DNA from: CAWBAT01 sp046331665
Lineage (GTDB): Bacteria > Acidobacteriota > Terriglobia > Versatilivoradales > Versatilivoraceae
Assembly (NCBI GenBank): GCA_046331665.1
Contig: JAXLQK010000021.1
Span: 58,633 to 122,632 of the forward strand
DNA length: 64,000 nucleotides
Direction: 5' to 3'
Below the pieces are notes generated by a model. It was not told where the DNA came from and did no database searches. It saw only the letters and a list, made by a program, of their open reading frames with translations. The first letter of the stretch is position 1. Each line of letters begins with the position of its first letter. Positions 33,941-42,565 of this stretch are shown one piece after another. The position numbers were made by a program, and so were the translations under genes.

Positions 33941-34522
33941 ATGAAGAAGAATCTGGTTTATATATTGGGCGTAATCGCCATCCTTCTGGCAATTACTGCC
34001 TTGCCAGCTTTCGGAATGCAAGTGGCAAAAGACACTGAAAAAGCCGCGAAAGACACGGCCAAGGGAACAGAGGCGGCTGGGAAAGACACCGGTAAAGCAA
34101 CTGCCAAGGCGGCAGACGCCACTGCCAAGGGCACAAAGAAAGCTGCTGATGCCACTGCGAAGGGAAGTGTGAAGGCAGCCGATGCCACTGCCAAGGGTAC
34201 GGAGAAGACCGCAAAAGCCTCCGCTAAGGGAGCCACCAAGGCAGCGGATGCAACAGCGAAAGGGACGAAGGACGCAGCAGACGCCACTGCCAAAGGAACT
34301 GCCAAAGCGGCTGATAAAACAGCCAAGGGAACTGCGAAGGCTGCTGATGACACTGCAAAGGGAACAGCTAAAGCCGCTGACGCGACTGCCAAAGGCGCCA
34401 AAAAGGCTGGCAAAGGCGTAGCGAAAGGAACCGAAAAAGCAGGAGAGGAAGTAGGAGAGGGAGCAAAAGATGTGGGCAAGGAAACCGAAAAAGGGTTGAA
34501 GAAAGTGGCTAAACCATTCTAA
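33941..34522 (+). CDS. LEA-like 11-mer-repeat protein
   Basis: Protein of 193 residues; ATG 33941 chosen for its SD AAGGAG (33929-33934). After a signal-like segment (YILGVIAILLAITALPAFG) almost the whole chain is about fourteen in-register 11-residue units of the type KAADATAKGTK. Composition is nearly all Ala, Lys, Thr, Asp and Gly. This is the 11-mer amphipathic pattern of group 3 LEA proteins, which are unfolded in water and become helical on drying, protecting membranes and proteins. The signal-like start would place it in the periplasm. Histone H1-like or phasin-like proteins are alternatives. The next gene is a monoheme cytochrome on the same strand. Confidence 0.7.
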   Translation: MKKNLVYILGVIAILLAITALPAFGMQVAKDTEKAAKDTAKGTEAAGKDTGKATAKAADATAKGTKKAADATAKGSVKAADATAKGTEKTAKASAKGATKAADATAKGTKDAADATAKGTAKAADKTAKGTAKAADDTAKGTAKAADATAKGAKKAGKGVAKGTEKAGEEVGEGAKDVGKETEKGLKKVAKPF

Positions 34523-34592
34523 TTGGATGCATTGCCATTTTGTCCTGTCTGTGTTCGTTCTTTACCAAAACTAATTTTTTAAGGAGGAAACA

Positions 34593-34808
34593 ATGAAGAT
34601 CGTCAGAAGTGCCGTGATCTTGTTTACAGCCCTGGCAGTCTTTGCGGTCTGGTCGAATGTTCCAGTCACAGCTACGCAGAAATACGCTAAAGAGACTGGA
34701 AAGAAATGCACCGAATGCCACACCAAAGTTCCCAAGAAGGGTGAAGATCCCAATCTCACCGATTTGGGGAAAGCCTTCCAAAAAAATAACCACCAACTCC
34801 CCAAATAG
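34593..34808 (+). CDS. small monoheme c-type cytochrome
   Basis: Protein of 71 residues with a strong SD (AAGGAGGAAACA). Signal peptide (SAVILFTALAVFAVWSNVPVTA), then one heme site CTECH in KKCTECHTKVPKKGEDPN. The mature part is only about 45 residues and very lysine-rich. The distal heme ligand could be the His in NNHQLP. Short Lys-rich monoheme proteins shuttle electrons in the periplasm. Follows the LEA-like gene by 70 bases and is closed by a strong terminator, so the two may form one transcript. Confidence 0.8.
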   Translation: MKIVRSAVILFTALAVFAVWSNVPVTATQKYAKETGKKCTECHTKVPKKGEDPNLTDLGKAFQKNNHQLPK

Positions 34809-34815
34809 TTCGTAA

Positions 34816-34862
34816 AAAATGAAAGGCAGGCCCTTGCGATGATGGAGCCTGCCTTTCATTTT
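34816..34862 (+). terminator. strong hairpin terminator after the monoheme cytochrome
   Basis: A 16-bp perfect stem: 34816-34831 (ending GAAAGGCAGGC) pairs with 34847-34862 (GCCTGCCTTTC...), loop of 15 bases. It is followed by TTCTTG and starts 8 bases after the stop codon. The A-rich 5' foot means it could work on the minus strand too. Confidence 0.85.
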
Positions 34863-35215
34863 CTTGTCCCTGGACCGCGAATAGATTTTGAAGCGAATTG
34901 CATCCTTCAGCTTTTTGCCTGCCAATACCATCCCTTCCACTCTAAGCAAGATTCTTGGCGGTAGCGTGGCAACTGGTTCAAGTCGCCCGGATCCCTACTT
35001 CAAGTGAGCTTCCTTTGGCCTAAGTTCCTTGGGCCAAATCTAAAGAGCCAGATTTTTCATCCGAAGAGTTTATAAAGCAGGAATCCGTCAAGGGAGGCGG
35101 TTAATAGTGGCCACTCTGAAACGGACGTTATTCCACTGGAATAGAGTAGGAAAATGTGTTTTTTCGGGAAGATTGTCTTTACCAACAAAAAGGCATTTGC
35201 TAAAGGAATAAGAGG
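34863..35215. other. intergenic region, nothing recognised
   Basis: About 350 bases between the terminator and the next gene. No open frame with a good ribosome-binding site, repeat or RNA gene seen. Confidence 0.5.
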
Positions 35216-35605
35216 ATGGGACGAGGGGCGGCGTTATTGGGATTACTGATTGTATTGGGGATCGGATATTACCTGTATCAGGCTCAATTGGCACCAAGCC
35301 CGGTGAACGGAGCTCCCCCCAAGCAAATCATCGACACTACTGGTGTGCAGGGTGATTTGCTTTCGATCGCTCAGGCAGAGCGGATGTATCTGGCGAATTC
35401 GGGGAGCTACGGAAGTTTGGAGCAACTGCAAAACGACGGGGGCTTAACCTTTTCAGGAGCAACGCGACGGGGATACCGCTATGGGGTGGAAGTCCAGGAT
35501 GGCGCCCATTTCAAAGTGACGGCCACCCCCATCGATGCCGAGAAAACAGGCTGGCCGGTTTTTTCCATTGATGAGACGATGCAGCTCACTCGGTCCGGGC
35601 ATTAG
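35216..35605 (+). CDS. pilin-like or pseudopilin-like membrane-anchored protein
   Basis: Protein of 129 residues. An N-terminal hydrophobic helix (about residues 5-22) is followed by a globular part with LLSIAQAERMYLANSGSYGS, the pattern seen in the alphaC region of type IV pilins and type II pseudopilins (AQ.....Y.....YGS..EL). It lacks the prepilin peptidase motif (GFTLIE), so it is a pilin-related domain on a plain membrane anchor. SD AAGGAATAAGAGG. Its stop codon overlaps the convergent stop of the ABC ATPase gene by 4 bases. Confidence 0.6.
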   Translation: MGRGAALLGLLIVLGIGYYLYQAQLAPSPVNGAPPKQIIDTTGVQGDLLSIAQAERMYLANSGSYGSLEQLQNDGGLTFSGATRRGYRYGVEVQDGAHFKVTATPIDAEKTGWPVFSIDETMQLTRSGH

Positions 35606-37110
35606 TGATGTTCGCGATAACCGGGCGTTGCCAGTTGCAGCACTGCTTCTTCTTGAAACTCGTCGCGATTGAGCTCACCCGCAATTTTCCCTTTACGCAT
35701 CACTAAAATTCGATCGCTGAGAGAAAGCAGATCGGGAAGTTCCGAAGAGGCCAGAAGGATTGTCATCCCTTTCTCGGCCAGCAACCGGATGCGGCGGTGG
35801 ATTTCAGATTTCGCTCCCACGTCAATCCCTCGAGTCGGCTCATCCAGTAAGAGAATCGAGGGATTTCGTCCTAACCATTTACCAAGCACGATTTTTTGCT
35901 GATTCCCTCCACTGAGCAACATGGCAAGCCCCTCGGTCCCGGAGTGGCGGATATCCAACTCCCGGGTTAACGCCTGGGCCAACGCTCTCTTACTGCGTTG
36001 GGTAATGAGTCCGAAATGCTGCAATTTTTTCATATTGGGCAGCGCCAGGTTGTCTGCAATCGTGAGCCCCAAAGCTAATCCGTCTTGTTTGCGATCTTCA
36101 GGGACATAAGCAATACCCGCGTTGATGGCGTCCTTGGGGGAGCGAATTTGAACTTCTTTGCCGGAAACCACGATCCTTCCGGCGCTGATCGGCCTCACCC
36201 CAAAAATAGTCTGCAGTAATTCCGTTCGTCCGGCTCCCACCAATCCGGCAACTCCGACGATTTCGCCACGTCTCAGCTCAAAACTAACGGGATTTGCAGC
36301 CCCTTGCGCTTGGATTCCTTCGACTTTCAGAACCACCTCTTGGGAACTCGAGGCACTTGGCGTCTCGTTAACCGCAACTTCTCTTCCCACCATCATGCGA
36401 ATCAGCTCTTGAGGGCTCGTTTCTGAAATCGGTTTTCTCCCGACCAATTTTCCATCGCGCAGGACGCTGACCGAGTCGCACCAGGAAAAAAGCTCTTCCA
36501 GGCGGTGTGAAACATACAGAATGATTTTACCTGCCTGCCGAAGCTCTTTTAAGATGACTCCCAGTCTTTCCACATCTGGCGGCGATAGGCTGGCAGTGGG
36601 CTCGTCAAAAAGTAAGATCTCCCCGCCATCATCCAGGGCGCGAGCAATCTCGATCAACTGCTGTTCAGCAAGCGCCAAACGGGCGACTGGCTCTTGCGGC
36701 GAAAGTTCCCCCAGCCCCACGCGTTTGAGCAGACCGCGTGTCAATCGGAATGCTTTCGGCCAATCGATGGTTTTCCATCGAGTTCGGGGGAGATGTCCCA
36801 GCAAGATGTTTTCCGCGATGGAGAGATCCAGCGCCAGTTCAGGTTCCTGAGGAATTACACGAACGCCAAACTCTCTCGGGTGCCGAATGGCACGCAGTGC
36901 GCGGCCGTTAATTTGAATCTGCCCCGTCTTGGGGCTCACCAGACCCGAGATCACCTTCAACAGCGTGGTTTTCCCCGCTCCATTTTCGCCGGCCAGCGCA
37001 TGAATCTCGCCCGGAGAGAACCGCAGGTTGATGTCGTCAAGCGCCCTTACACCAGGGAATTCGCAGGTGACGCCATTCAACTCCAATGGATGAGATTCTT
37101 TTAGACTCAT
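35602..37110 (-). CDS. sugar ABC transporter ATP-binding protein, two-domain (RbsA/MglA type)
   Basis: Protein of 502 residues with two fused ATPase domains. Domain 1: Walker A AGENGAGKTTLLKVISG (about 40-56), signature-region LALAEQQLIEIARALDDG, Walker B EILLFDEPTASL. Domain 2 has a degenerate Walker A (GLVGAGRTELLQTIFG), signature LSGGNQQKIVLGKWLGRNP and Walker B SILLLDEPTRGIDVG. This is the carbohydrate CUT2 family, which powers import of pentoses, galactosides, autoinducer-2 and similar sugars. Last gene of the minus-strand transporter operon; the binding protein and permeases lie upstream. Confidence 0.93.
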   Translation of the reverse strand: MSLKESHPLELNGVTCEFPGVRALDDINLRFSPGEIHALAGENGAGKTTLLKVISGLVSPKTGQIQINGRALRAIRHPREFGVRVIPQEPELALDLSIAENILLGHLPRTRWKTIDWPKAFRLTRGLLKRVGLGELSPQEPVARLALAEQQLIEIARALDDGGEILLFDEPTASLSPPDVERLGVILKELRQAGKIILYVSHRLEELFSWCDSVSVLRDGKLVGRKPISETSPQELIRMMVGREVAVNETPSASSSQEVVLKVEGIQAQGAANPVSFELRRGEIVGVAGLVGAGRTELLQTIFGVRPISAGRIVVSGKEVQIRSPKDAINAGIAYVPEDRKQDGLALGLTIADNLALPNMKKLQHFGLITQRSKRALAQALTRELDIRHSGTEGLAMLLSGGNQQKIVLGKWLGRNPSILLLDEPTRGIDVGAKSEIHRRIRLLAEKGMTILLASSELPDLLSLSDRILVMRKGKIAGELNRDEFQEEAVLQLATPGYREHH

Positions 37111-37192
37111 CGTAGCTGCGTTGCATTCGCAGGATGCACGGCCCTGTGGGGCCGCTGTTAATCACAGCAATTAATCAACAAAGAACGGAATT

Positions 37193-38299
37193 TTACCACT
37201 CTCCAAAAACCTGATGGGCATTGCTTCGATCGACCCTAAGCACCGGATTTCTGATCCAACGCGGGACGGGCGGCCATCCATTGGCTACATCCCGAATGAC
37301 CCTTGCAGTGTAAATACCCTCAAAGGTTGGCGACTGGGTACAGCTCCCGTAGATTTCCCCCGCCTGAATGGCTTCCAAACCTTCTTTACTCGCATTAATA
37401 GAAACCAGGTGGACAACTCCGGATTTCCCTGCCGCCTTAATTGCCTGTAGAGCGCCTACCGCCATGTTGTCGTCCTGGGCCATGATCCCATTCAAGTTCT
37501 GGTACGTAGTCAAGAAATTCTCTGCTACTGCCGTGGCCCGGGCTCGATCCCAACGTGCAGTCTGCCGATCCAAGATCTGGATCGCTGGTGCGATACGCTT
37601 CAACTCATCAATAAAAGCGGTCGATCGCCAATAGGTGGCGTCTTGTCCAGGGTTCCCTTCAATAATCGCCACCTTACCTTTCCCTTGCAGGACCTCGGCC
37701 ATGAGCTGTGCGGCAATAATCCCCTCCTCGATCATGCTGGCGCCAATAAATGCCCTGAAGTAATCCAAAGCCGAAGGCTCAGTCCAGGTATTGGTGCACA
37801 CCAGCGGAATGCCAGCCTCATAGGCCTTTCTGACACTCGGAACAATTGCTTTGGCATCCACCGGCCAAAAACAAAGCACACTCACGCCCTTGCCAATGAG
37901 GTCATCGGCTTGAGCTGCCTGGCGTGCCGGATCATTATTCGCATCCAAGGCAATGACGTTCAGATTCAAACGCCTGGCCTCAACATCGAAGGCCTTTCGA
38001 TACCCGGCAAGGTAAGGCGCTGCCGTAGAAATCATCATCAGTCCGACCGTCACTGGTTTGTTCTCCAGCCATTCCCAACTGCCGGGGGCCTTCGCGGGGA
38101 GGACGGGTGGGAGCTTTTCAATCACGGCTTCGGCTCCTCTCAAAAGGCTAGCCGTCGCAGGAGCGGCAGGCGGTGTCGAGGGGGACAGCGTAGTAGAAGA
38201 GCTGCCGTTCGGCTTTTGACAACTCATTTGCGCACCCGCCAGACCAGCAGCCAATAGCGAAGAAGCGGTTATCCATTTTCGTCGAGTATATCTTTGCAA
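37193..38299 (-). CDS. sugar ABC transporter substrate-binding lipoprotein (RbsB type)
   Basis: Protein of 368 residues. Leader RRKWITASSLLAAGLAGAQMSC looks like a Tat or Sec lipoprotein signal, so the mature N-terminal Cys would be lipid-anchored. Peripla_BP_4 fold: VGLMMISTAAPYLAGYRKAF, then LIGKGVSVLCFWPVDAKAI and NGIMAQDDNMAVGALQAIKA. These recall RbsB/XylF-like proteins. Sugar not determined. The low-complexity linker after the Cys (Ser, Thr, Pro, Ala) is a normal tether. Confidence 0.88.
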   Translation of the reverse strand: MQRYTRRKWITASSLLAAGLAGAQMSCQKPNGSSSTTLSPSTPPAAPATASLLRGAEAVIEKLPPVLPAKAPGSWEWLENKPVTVGLMMISTAAPYLAGYRKAFDVEARRLNLNVIALDANNDPARQAAQADDLIGKGVSVLCFWPVDAKAIVPSVRKAYEAGIPLVCTNTWTEPSALDYFRAFIGASMIEEGIIAAQLMAEVLQGKGKVAIIEGNPGQDATYWRSTAFIDELKRIAPAIQILDRQTARWDRARATAVAENFLTTYQNLNGIMAQDDNMAVGALQAIKAAGKSGVVHLVSINASKEGLEAIQAGEIYGSCTQSPTFEGIYTARVIRDVANGWPPVPRWIRNPVLRVDRSNAHQVFGEW

Positions 38300-38413
38300 A
38301 GCGCCTCCTTGGAGAAACTTGGATTGGTCGATCGTTTAGAGAATTTCGTTTGCCAAAGCCTTTGGGATACAGAATCCCGAAAACAAGGGGACCTGGTCAT
38401 TCTCACCTCATTA

Positions 38414-39358
38414 TCACGAGATGGATACGAGACGCACTTTCCCCCGGACACTGTCAATTCCAGCCACCAAGATGAGAACAGCCCCTTTGATCGTCCACTG
38501 GTAGGCTGGGGAGACATTGAGGAGATTCATCCCATTGGAGAGTACACCAATAATTAAAATCCCCACCATGGTTTGCAAGGTTCCTCCTCGACCCCCGTAC
38601 AGGCTCGTGCCGCCCAAAACAATGGCCGCGATTGCCTGAAGCGGGAGGTCCTGTCCGATGATCGGCGATCCCGTATTCAGGCGCGATGCGAGGAGTATCC
38701 CTGAAAAGGCAGCGAGCAATGAGCAAACCATGTATGCAGTCCACTCCCGGTTAGCAATCGCAATATCCGCTAATTTCGCTGCTTTTCGATTGGCCCCAAT
38801 GGCATAGAGGTCTCTGCCCCACTGAGTCTGCGCAAGGAGGAACTGGGAGGAAATCAAAACACCGACATAGAAAACAATGGGGAGAGGTACATACAGAAAA
38901 TACCCTCCACCGAGCATCTCAAAATCGCCTCCTGGCCCTGACAGTGGATACCCGCGGCTTACCCACAAGGCAATTCCTTGAACACCGGCCATGGCTCCCA
39001 AAGTGACAATGAAAGAGTTCATCTTCAGAGGTCCGATCAGCAATCCGTTGACGAGACCCACCAGGCTCCCGGCAAAAAGGGCGGCTAAGCCTGCCCAGCC
39101 GATCCCGAAGGGAGCACAAAGTACAAAAATGACGCCGCTTAGTGCCGTAACAGAGCCGACGGACAAGTCTAAACCGCCCGTGAGGACAACCAGCGTTAAG
39201 CCGGTCGCCACAATACCTTCGATGGAAACCTGCAAGAGCACGTTCGAAAGATTAGATGGAGAAAGAAAACGCGGCTCCAGGAGGGCCACCACTACCACCA
39301 GAGCCAACAGGATTGCCATCATTTTGAACTTCGCGATGTGGTGAAGAACTTTCTTCAT
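38414..39358 (-). CDS. sugar ABC transporter permease (RbsC type)
   Basis: BPD_transp_2 family permease of 314 residues from ATG 39358 (MKKVLHHIAKFK). About ten helices and family motifs: LEPRFLSPSNLSNVLLQVS, GLTLVVLTGGLDLSVGSVTAL, MNSFIVTLGAMAGVQGIAL, IGANRKAAKLADIAI and LPLQAIAAIVLGGTSLYGG. A longer frame to 39538 adds 60 residues that belong to the tail of the upstream broken permease gene. The ATG overlaps that gene's TGA (ATGA). This intact copy could serve the transporter alone as a homodimer. Confidence 0.9.
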   Translation of the reverse strand: MKKVLHHIAKFKMMAILLALVVVVALLEPRFLSPSNLSNVLLQVSIEGIVATGLTLVVLTGGLDLSVGSVTALSGVIFVLCAPFGIGWAGLAALFAGSLVGLVNGLLIGPLKMNSFIVTLGAMAGVQGIALWVSRGYPLSGPGGDFEMLGGGYFLYVPLPIVFYVGVLISSQFLLAQTQWGRDLYAIGANRKAAKLADIAIANREWTAYMVCSLLAAFSGILLASRLNTGSPIIGQDLPLQAIAAIVLGGTSLYGGRGGTLQTMVGILIIGVLSNGMNLLNVSPAYQWTIKGAVLILVAGIDSVRGKVRLVSIS

Positions 39359-40383
39359 GTTCTGCTCTTGCGAATCACCATGTCTACGGCCACGGCGAGC
39401 ACAATAATTATCCCTGTTGCAATCCGTTGATTTCATAGGACTGGCCGGCAATACCAACAGGTGCTTAGGAACCCCAACAAAACCACGCCGGCAATGGTCT
39501 TCCCAATCCCACCCGCTCCCCCGAACAGGCTGGTCCACTCGGTGACAACCGCCACATTCTTGACAAGTTCATACCCCACTCCCCGTCGGTGCCGCCACGC
39601 ACAAGCGGGAAGCAAGAACAACCCCAGCCAGGGCTGCGCAAAAGAGCAAATCATATGGCCCAGATTCGAATTCTTTGAGTTGGCAGGCCGGAAAGGAAAG
39701 CTGCTCGTTCATTACTCCCAACAGCAAACAGACACAAGCCCCCCTTCGTGAAGCGGAGAAGAATTTGAGCCATGAAAGCGAGGAGGAGGAAGACAATTCC
39801 AGGGGAAGGGATACCAAAAGATGGCTTCTCCCAGGATGAGGAACCTGGGATTCTGATTGTACTGGATGAAGCCAGAAGTAAAGAGATTTGCGGCTGCATA
39901 CAACAGGTATCGGGTTCCCAGTGTAACGATCAGGGGATTAATCGAGAACTTGCTGACCAGGACTCCATTCGTAAGTCCTCCCAGTAAGCCGAGCGACAAA
40001 GGTACGAACGCAGCCAAAATCAAGTGATTGGCTGCGAAATGAACAGCCATCACTCCGCTGAGCGCAAGCATGGCTCCTACTGAAAGATCAAAACCGCCGG
40101 AAATGATGAGCACCGTCATTCCGCAAGCAATAATCCCATTAATGGAAACCTGGCGGAGCAGGTTCGTGAGATTCCCAAGAGTAAAGAAATTTGGAGCCAA
40201 CCATTGAACGGTCAGCAGAAGAATCAAGCCAATCAAACCTGCCAAGAAGCGGGACTTATTCCCTATCTGCAAGAGTTCTCCTCGAATCAACCGGCTTGCG
40301 TAAAAAGGGGGGGGTACGGTCTTGTAAATCGGGAAATTATATTCCTTAAAAATTGGGAGTTTGTCTAATGAATCTCTCGGCAA
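39355..40383 (-). pseudogene. second sugar ABC permease (RbsC type), broken by four or more frameshifts
   Basis: The first ~190 residues (to about 39800) are a normal RbsC-type permease (GMTVLIISGGFDLSVGAMLAL). The chain then continues in other frames: GIVFLLLAFMAQILLRFTKG and FAVGSNERAAFLSGLPTQRI (39690-39800), CAALAGVVLASRL (39590-39640), TSLFGGAGGIGKTIAGVVLL (39470-39545), and the true C-terminus IIIVLAVAVDMVIRKSRT with TGA at 39357-39355. Order and spacing fit one ~320-residue protein with four or five indels. Stop overlaps the next permease start, so the operon once had two permeases. Confidence 0.8.
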
Positions 40384-40517
40384 CTCGTCGCATCGCTACG
40401 CAATGTCAGGACGGGACCGCCGTCGCAGTGCCACAAATACTCCTTTGATTCGGGCTTGGGCTGTCCTAGAATCATCCGCGTGTTTTTCAACGCCGAATGC
40501 CACGGCAAGGGAGAGCC

Positions 40518-41177
40518 ATGTCACAGCGCTTGATTGATCTGAGTCATGAACTGGACGAGACGACCCCGGTATACCCGGGAGATCCTTGCCTTCAAACCCG
40601 GATCTTGGAAGTTGTCGGTGACGAGAGAATCCAAAATAGGCGGGCACTAAACAGCAGTTCCGTGGAAATCGGGTTGCATTGCGGAACGCACCTGGATTCA
40701 CCCTTTCACTTTTATAAGGAAGGAAGGACCATTGAAACCGTTCCTCTCAATCAATGTGTTGGTCCGACTTTTTTGTTGAATCTTTCGCCATTGCCACCCA
40801 ACGCTCAAATTGACAAGTGCGACTTGGATCGATACGAATTCTCATTGCGATCAGTTCGAAAGGTCATCTTGTTTACGGGATGGAGCCAGCATTGGGGTAA
40901 GGAAAACTATTTTGAGGAGCATCCCGTGCTGACCGGTGAAGCGGCCAAATTTTTGGTGAATTGCGGTGTTCATTTGGTAGGCGTCGATTTCCCCTCGGTC
41001 GATCGTCCTCCGTTCGAAGCCCATTTGGAATTCCTTGGTCACAACATGGTGATTCTTGAGAATCTGACGCGTCTGGAACAAATTCCTTCCGAAGTATTTC
41101 AATTGATTGCCATACCCTTAAAGCTCCGCGGACGAGAAGCTTCGCCTGTTCGAGCTATTGCGATGGAGGTAGATTAA
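40518..41177 (+). CDS. cyclase-family (kynurenine-formamidase-like) metal hydrolase
   Basis: Protein of 219 residues; ATG 40518 chosen for SD AAGGGAGAG. Cyclase/KynB fold: RLIDLSHELDETTPVYPGDP at the N-terminus, the metal motif HCGTHLDSPFHF (HxGTHxDxPxH) at about residues 53-64, and VDFPSVDRPPFEAHLEFLGH carrying the other active-site residues. Members hydrolyse formamides, amides or lactones using Zn or Mn. Its stop overlaps the ATG of the Ldh-family gene (TAATG) and the sugar transporter genes start 130 bases away divergently. A role in a sugar-acid or lactone pathway is therefore more likely than tryptophan breakdown (inference). Confidence 0.85.
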   Translation: MSQRLIDLSHELDETTPVYPGDPCLQTRILEVVGDERIQNRRALNSSSVEIGLHCGTHLDSPFHFYKEGRTIETVPLNQCVGPTFLLNLSPLPPNAQIDKCDLDRYEFSLRSVRKVILFTGWSQHWGKENYFEEHPVLTGEAAKFLVNCGVHLVGVDFPSVDRPPFEAHLEFLGHNMVILENLTRLEQIPSEVFQLIAIPLKLRGREASPVRAIAMEVD

Positions 41178-42217
41178 TGCCAATTTTGCAAGCCGCAATC
41201 CTAAGAGACTTTTCCAGCCAGATCTTTCATGAAGCTGGAGCTGATAGCAAGGAAGCGGCTCGGGTTGCCGGTTCCCTGGTCGAAGCCAACTTGGTGGGCC
41301 ATGACTCTCATGGGGTATTGCGAATTCCGGAATACGTTCGTTGGATGGAACAAAAGCTCGTGACCCTGGGTGCCCACTCGCAAATCGTATATGAGACGGA
41401 CACTTTGGCCATTGTGGATGGAGGATGGGGATTTGGCCAGGTCATCGGGGAAGAAGCGATGACCCTGGCCATTCAAAAGGCGGCAGAGGCGGCAATTGGG
41501 GTCGTTTCAGTTCGCCAATGTTGTCATATCGGACGCGCCGGTGAGTACCCGCAAATGGCGGCAGACAAGGGAATGGCCGCTCTACTGTTTGTGAATACCC
41601 ACGGCGGAGGAAAACTGGTTGCTCCTTGGGGAGGCAGGGAAAGAAGGCTTTCAGCCAATCCCATTGCCGCCGCCATCCCCAGAAAAGACGGCTGGCCGAT
41701 CCTCGTGGATCTCTCAACCTGTTCCATTGCTGAAGGCAAGGTCCGGACCATGCTGAACAAGAAAGTGCCGGTCCCGCCCGGTAACATGATTGACGCGGAG
41801 GGAAATCCCACGACAGACCCCACAAAATTTTACGGACCGCCGGAAGGTGCTTTGCTTCCGTTTGGCGGCCATAAGGGATTTGCCTTGGGTTTGGTCACGG
41901 ACATCCTGGCAGGCGCATTGTCCGGAGCTGGATGCAGCCGTAAGGATGCCACTCGAGTCGGCAACGCTTTCCTTGCAATCGTCGTCAATGTTTCTCGTTT
42001 TCGGCCCGACTCAGAATTCCACTTTGACGTGGAAGGATTAATTGAGTTCGTCAAGAGCAGTGCCCTGGCCCCTGGATTTGATTCCATTTTGATTCCTGGG
42101 GAACCTGAGGCAAATGAAAGAGCGAAACGTCTAAAGGCGGGAATTCCCATTGACGACGAAACTTGGCGACAAATCACTGAAGTAGCCCATAACTACGGCG
42201 TCCAAATTCCGGTTTGA
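41177..42217 (+). CDS. Ldh-family NAD(P)-dependent oxidoreductase (malate/ureidoglycolate/diketogulonate type)
   Basis: Protein of 346 residues of the Ldh_2 family, which is unrelated to Rossmann dehydrogenases. Motifs: LVGHDSHGVLRIPEYVRWME, DGGWGFGQVIGEEAM, VVSVRQCCHIGRAGEYPQMA with the catalytic His in CCHIGRAG, RLSANPIAAAIPRKD, LLPFGGHKGFALGLVTDILA. Family enzymes include YiaK (2,3-diketo-L-gulonate reductase), AllD and ComC. Translationally coupled to the cyclase-family gene and divergent from a sugar ABC transporter. The set fits import and oxidation or reduction of a sugar acid; the exact substrate cannot be read from sequence. Confidence 0.88.
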   Translation: MPILQAAILRDFSSQIFHEAGADSKEAARVAGSLVEANLVGHDSHGVLRIPEYVRWMEQKLVTLGAHSQIVYETDTLAIVDGGWGFGQVIGEEAMTLAIQKAAEAAIGVVSVRQCCHIGRAGEYPQMAADKGMAALLFVNTHGGGKLVAPWGGRERRLSANPIAAAIPRKDGWPILVDLSTCSIAEGKVRTMLNKKVPVPPGNMIDAEGNPTTDPTKFYGPPEGALLPFGGHKGFALGLVTDILAGALSGAGCSRKDATRVGNAFLAIVVNVSRFRPDSEFHFDVEGLIEFVKSSALAPGFDSILIPGEPEANERAKRLKAGIPIDDETWRQITEVAHNYGVQIPV

Positions 42218-42565
42218 ACTGCAGGACAAGCGCGGGCGCCGTTCTACAGGTCACCCTGCAACGTTTTCTGAGCCCGCTTGCAGATTGAAGCTGGTCGCCC
42301 TCTGTACGACGAGAATTCAATCTGACCCGAGCGATTGATTCAGGACACCAGTCGTGGGCCCAAAATAGTCTTGGCTCCAGGCGGAGCCGACCTGCCTCCA
42401 TAAGATCGAGTGCCCCTTGCCCAGCTTGTCTGGGAAAATAGCACACCCTCCCAGCATGAGCGTGGGTAATGATCGGTTCGACCATGGCGATGAGGATTGG
42501 GATTCTTGGGCTGCGTTTCGGCGTGGTTCAGGTCCTGAACTTTGGGTAATGATCGATCCGTTTTC
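42218..42565. other. convergent intergenic region, no gene recognised
   Basis: About 350 bases between the Ldh-family stop and the GalT stop. Minus-strand frames here have no ribosome-binding site and no family resemblance. No clear terminator hairpin with a T-run seen. Confidence 0.45.

Noticed and set aside
33958..34479. Minus-strand 173-codon Ala/Val-rich frame opposite the LEA-like gene
   Set aside because: Low-complexity complement of the 33-bp repeat array; no start signal.
39359..39538. 60-residue N-terminal extension of the intact permease
   Set aside because: In another frame this DNA codes the true end of the upstream permease (AVAVDMVIRKSRT, TGA 39357-39355), so the start is ATG 39358.
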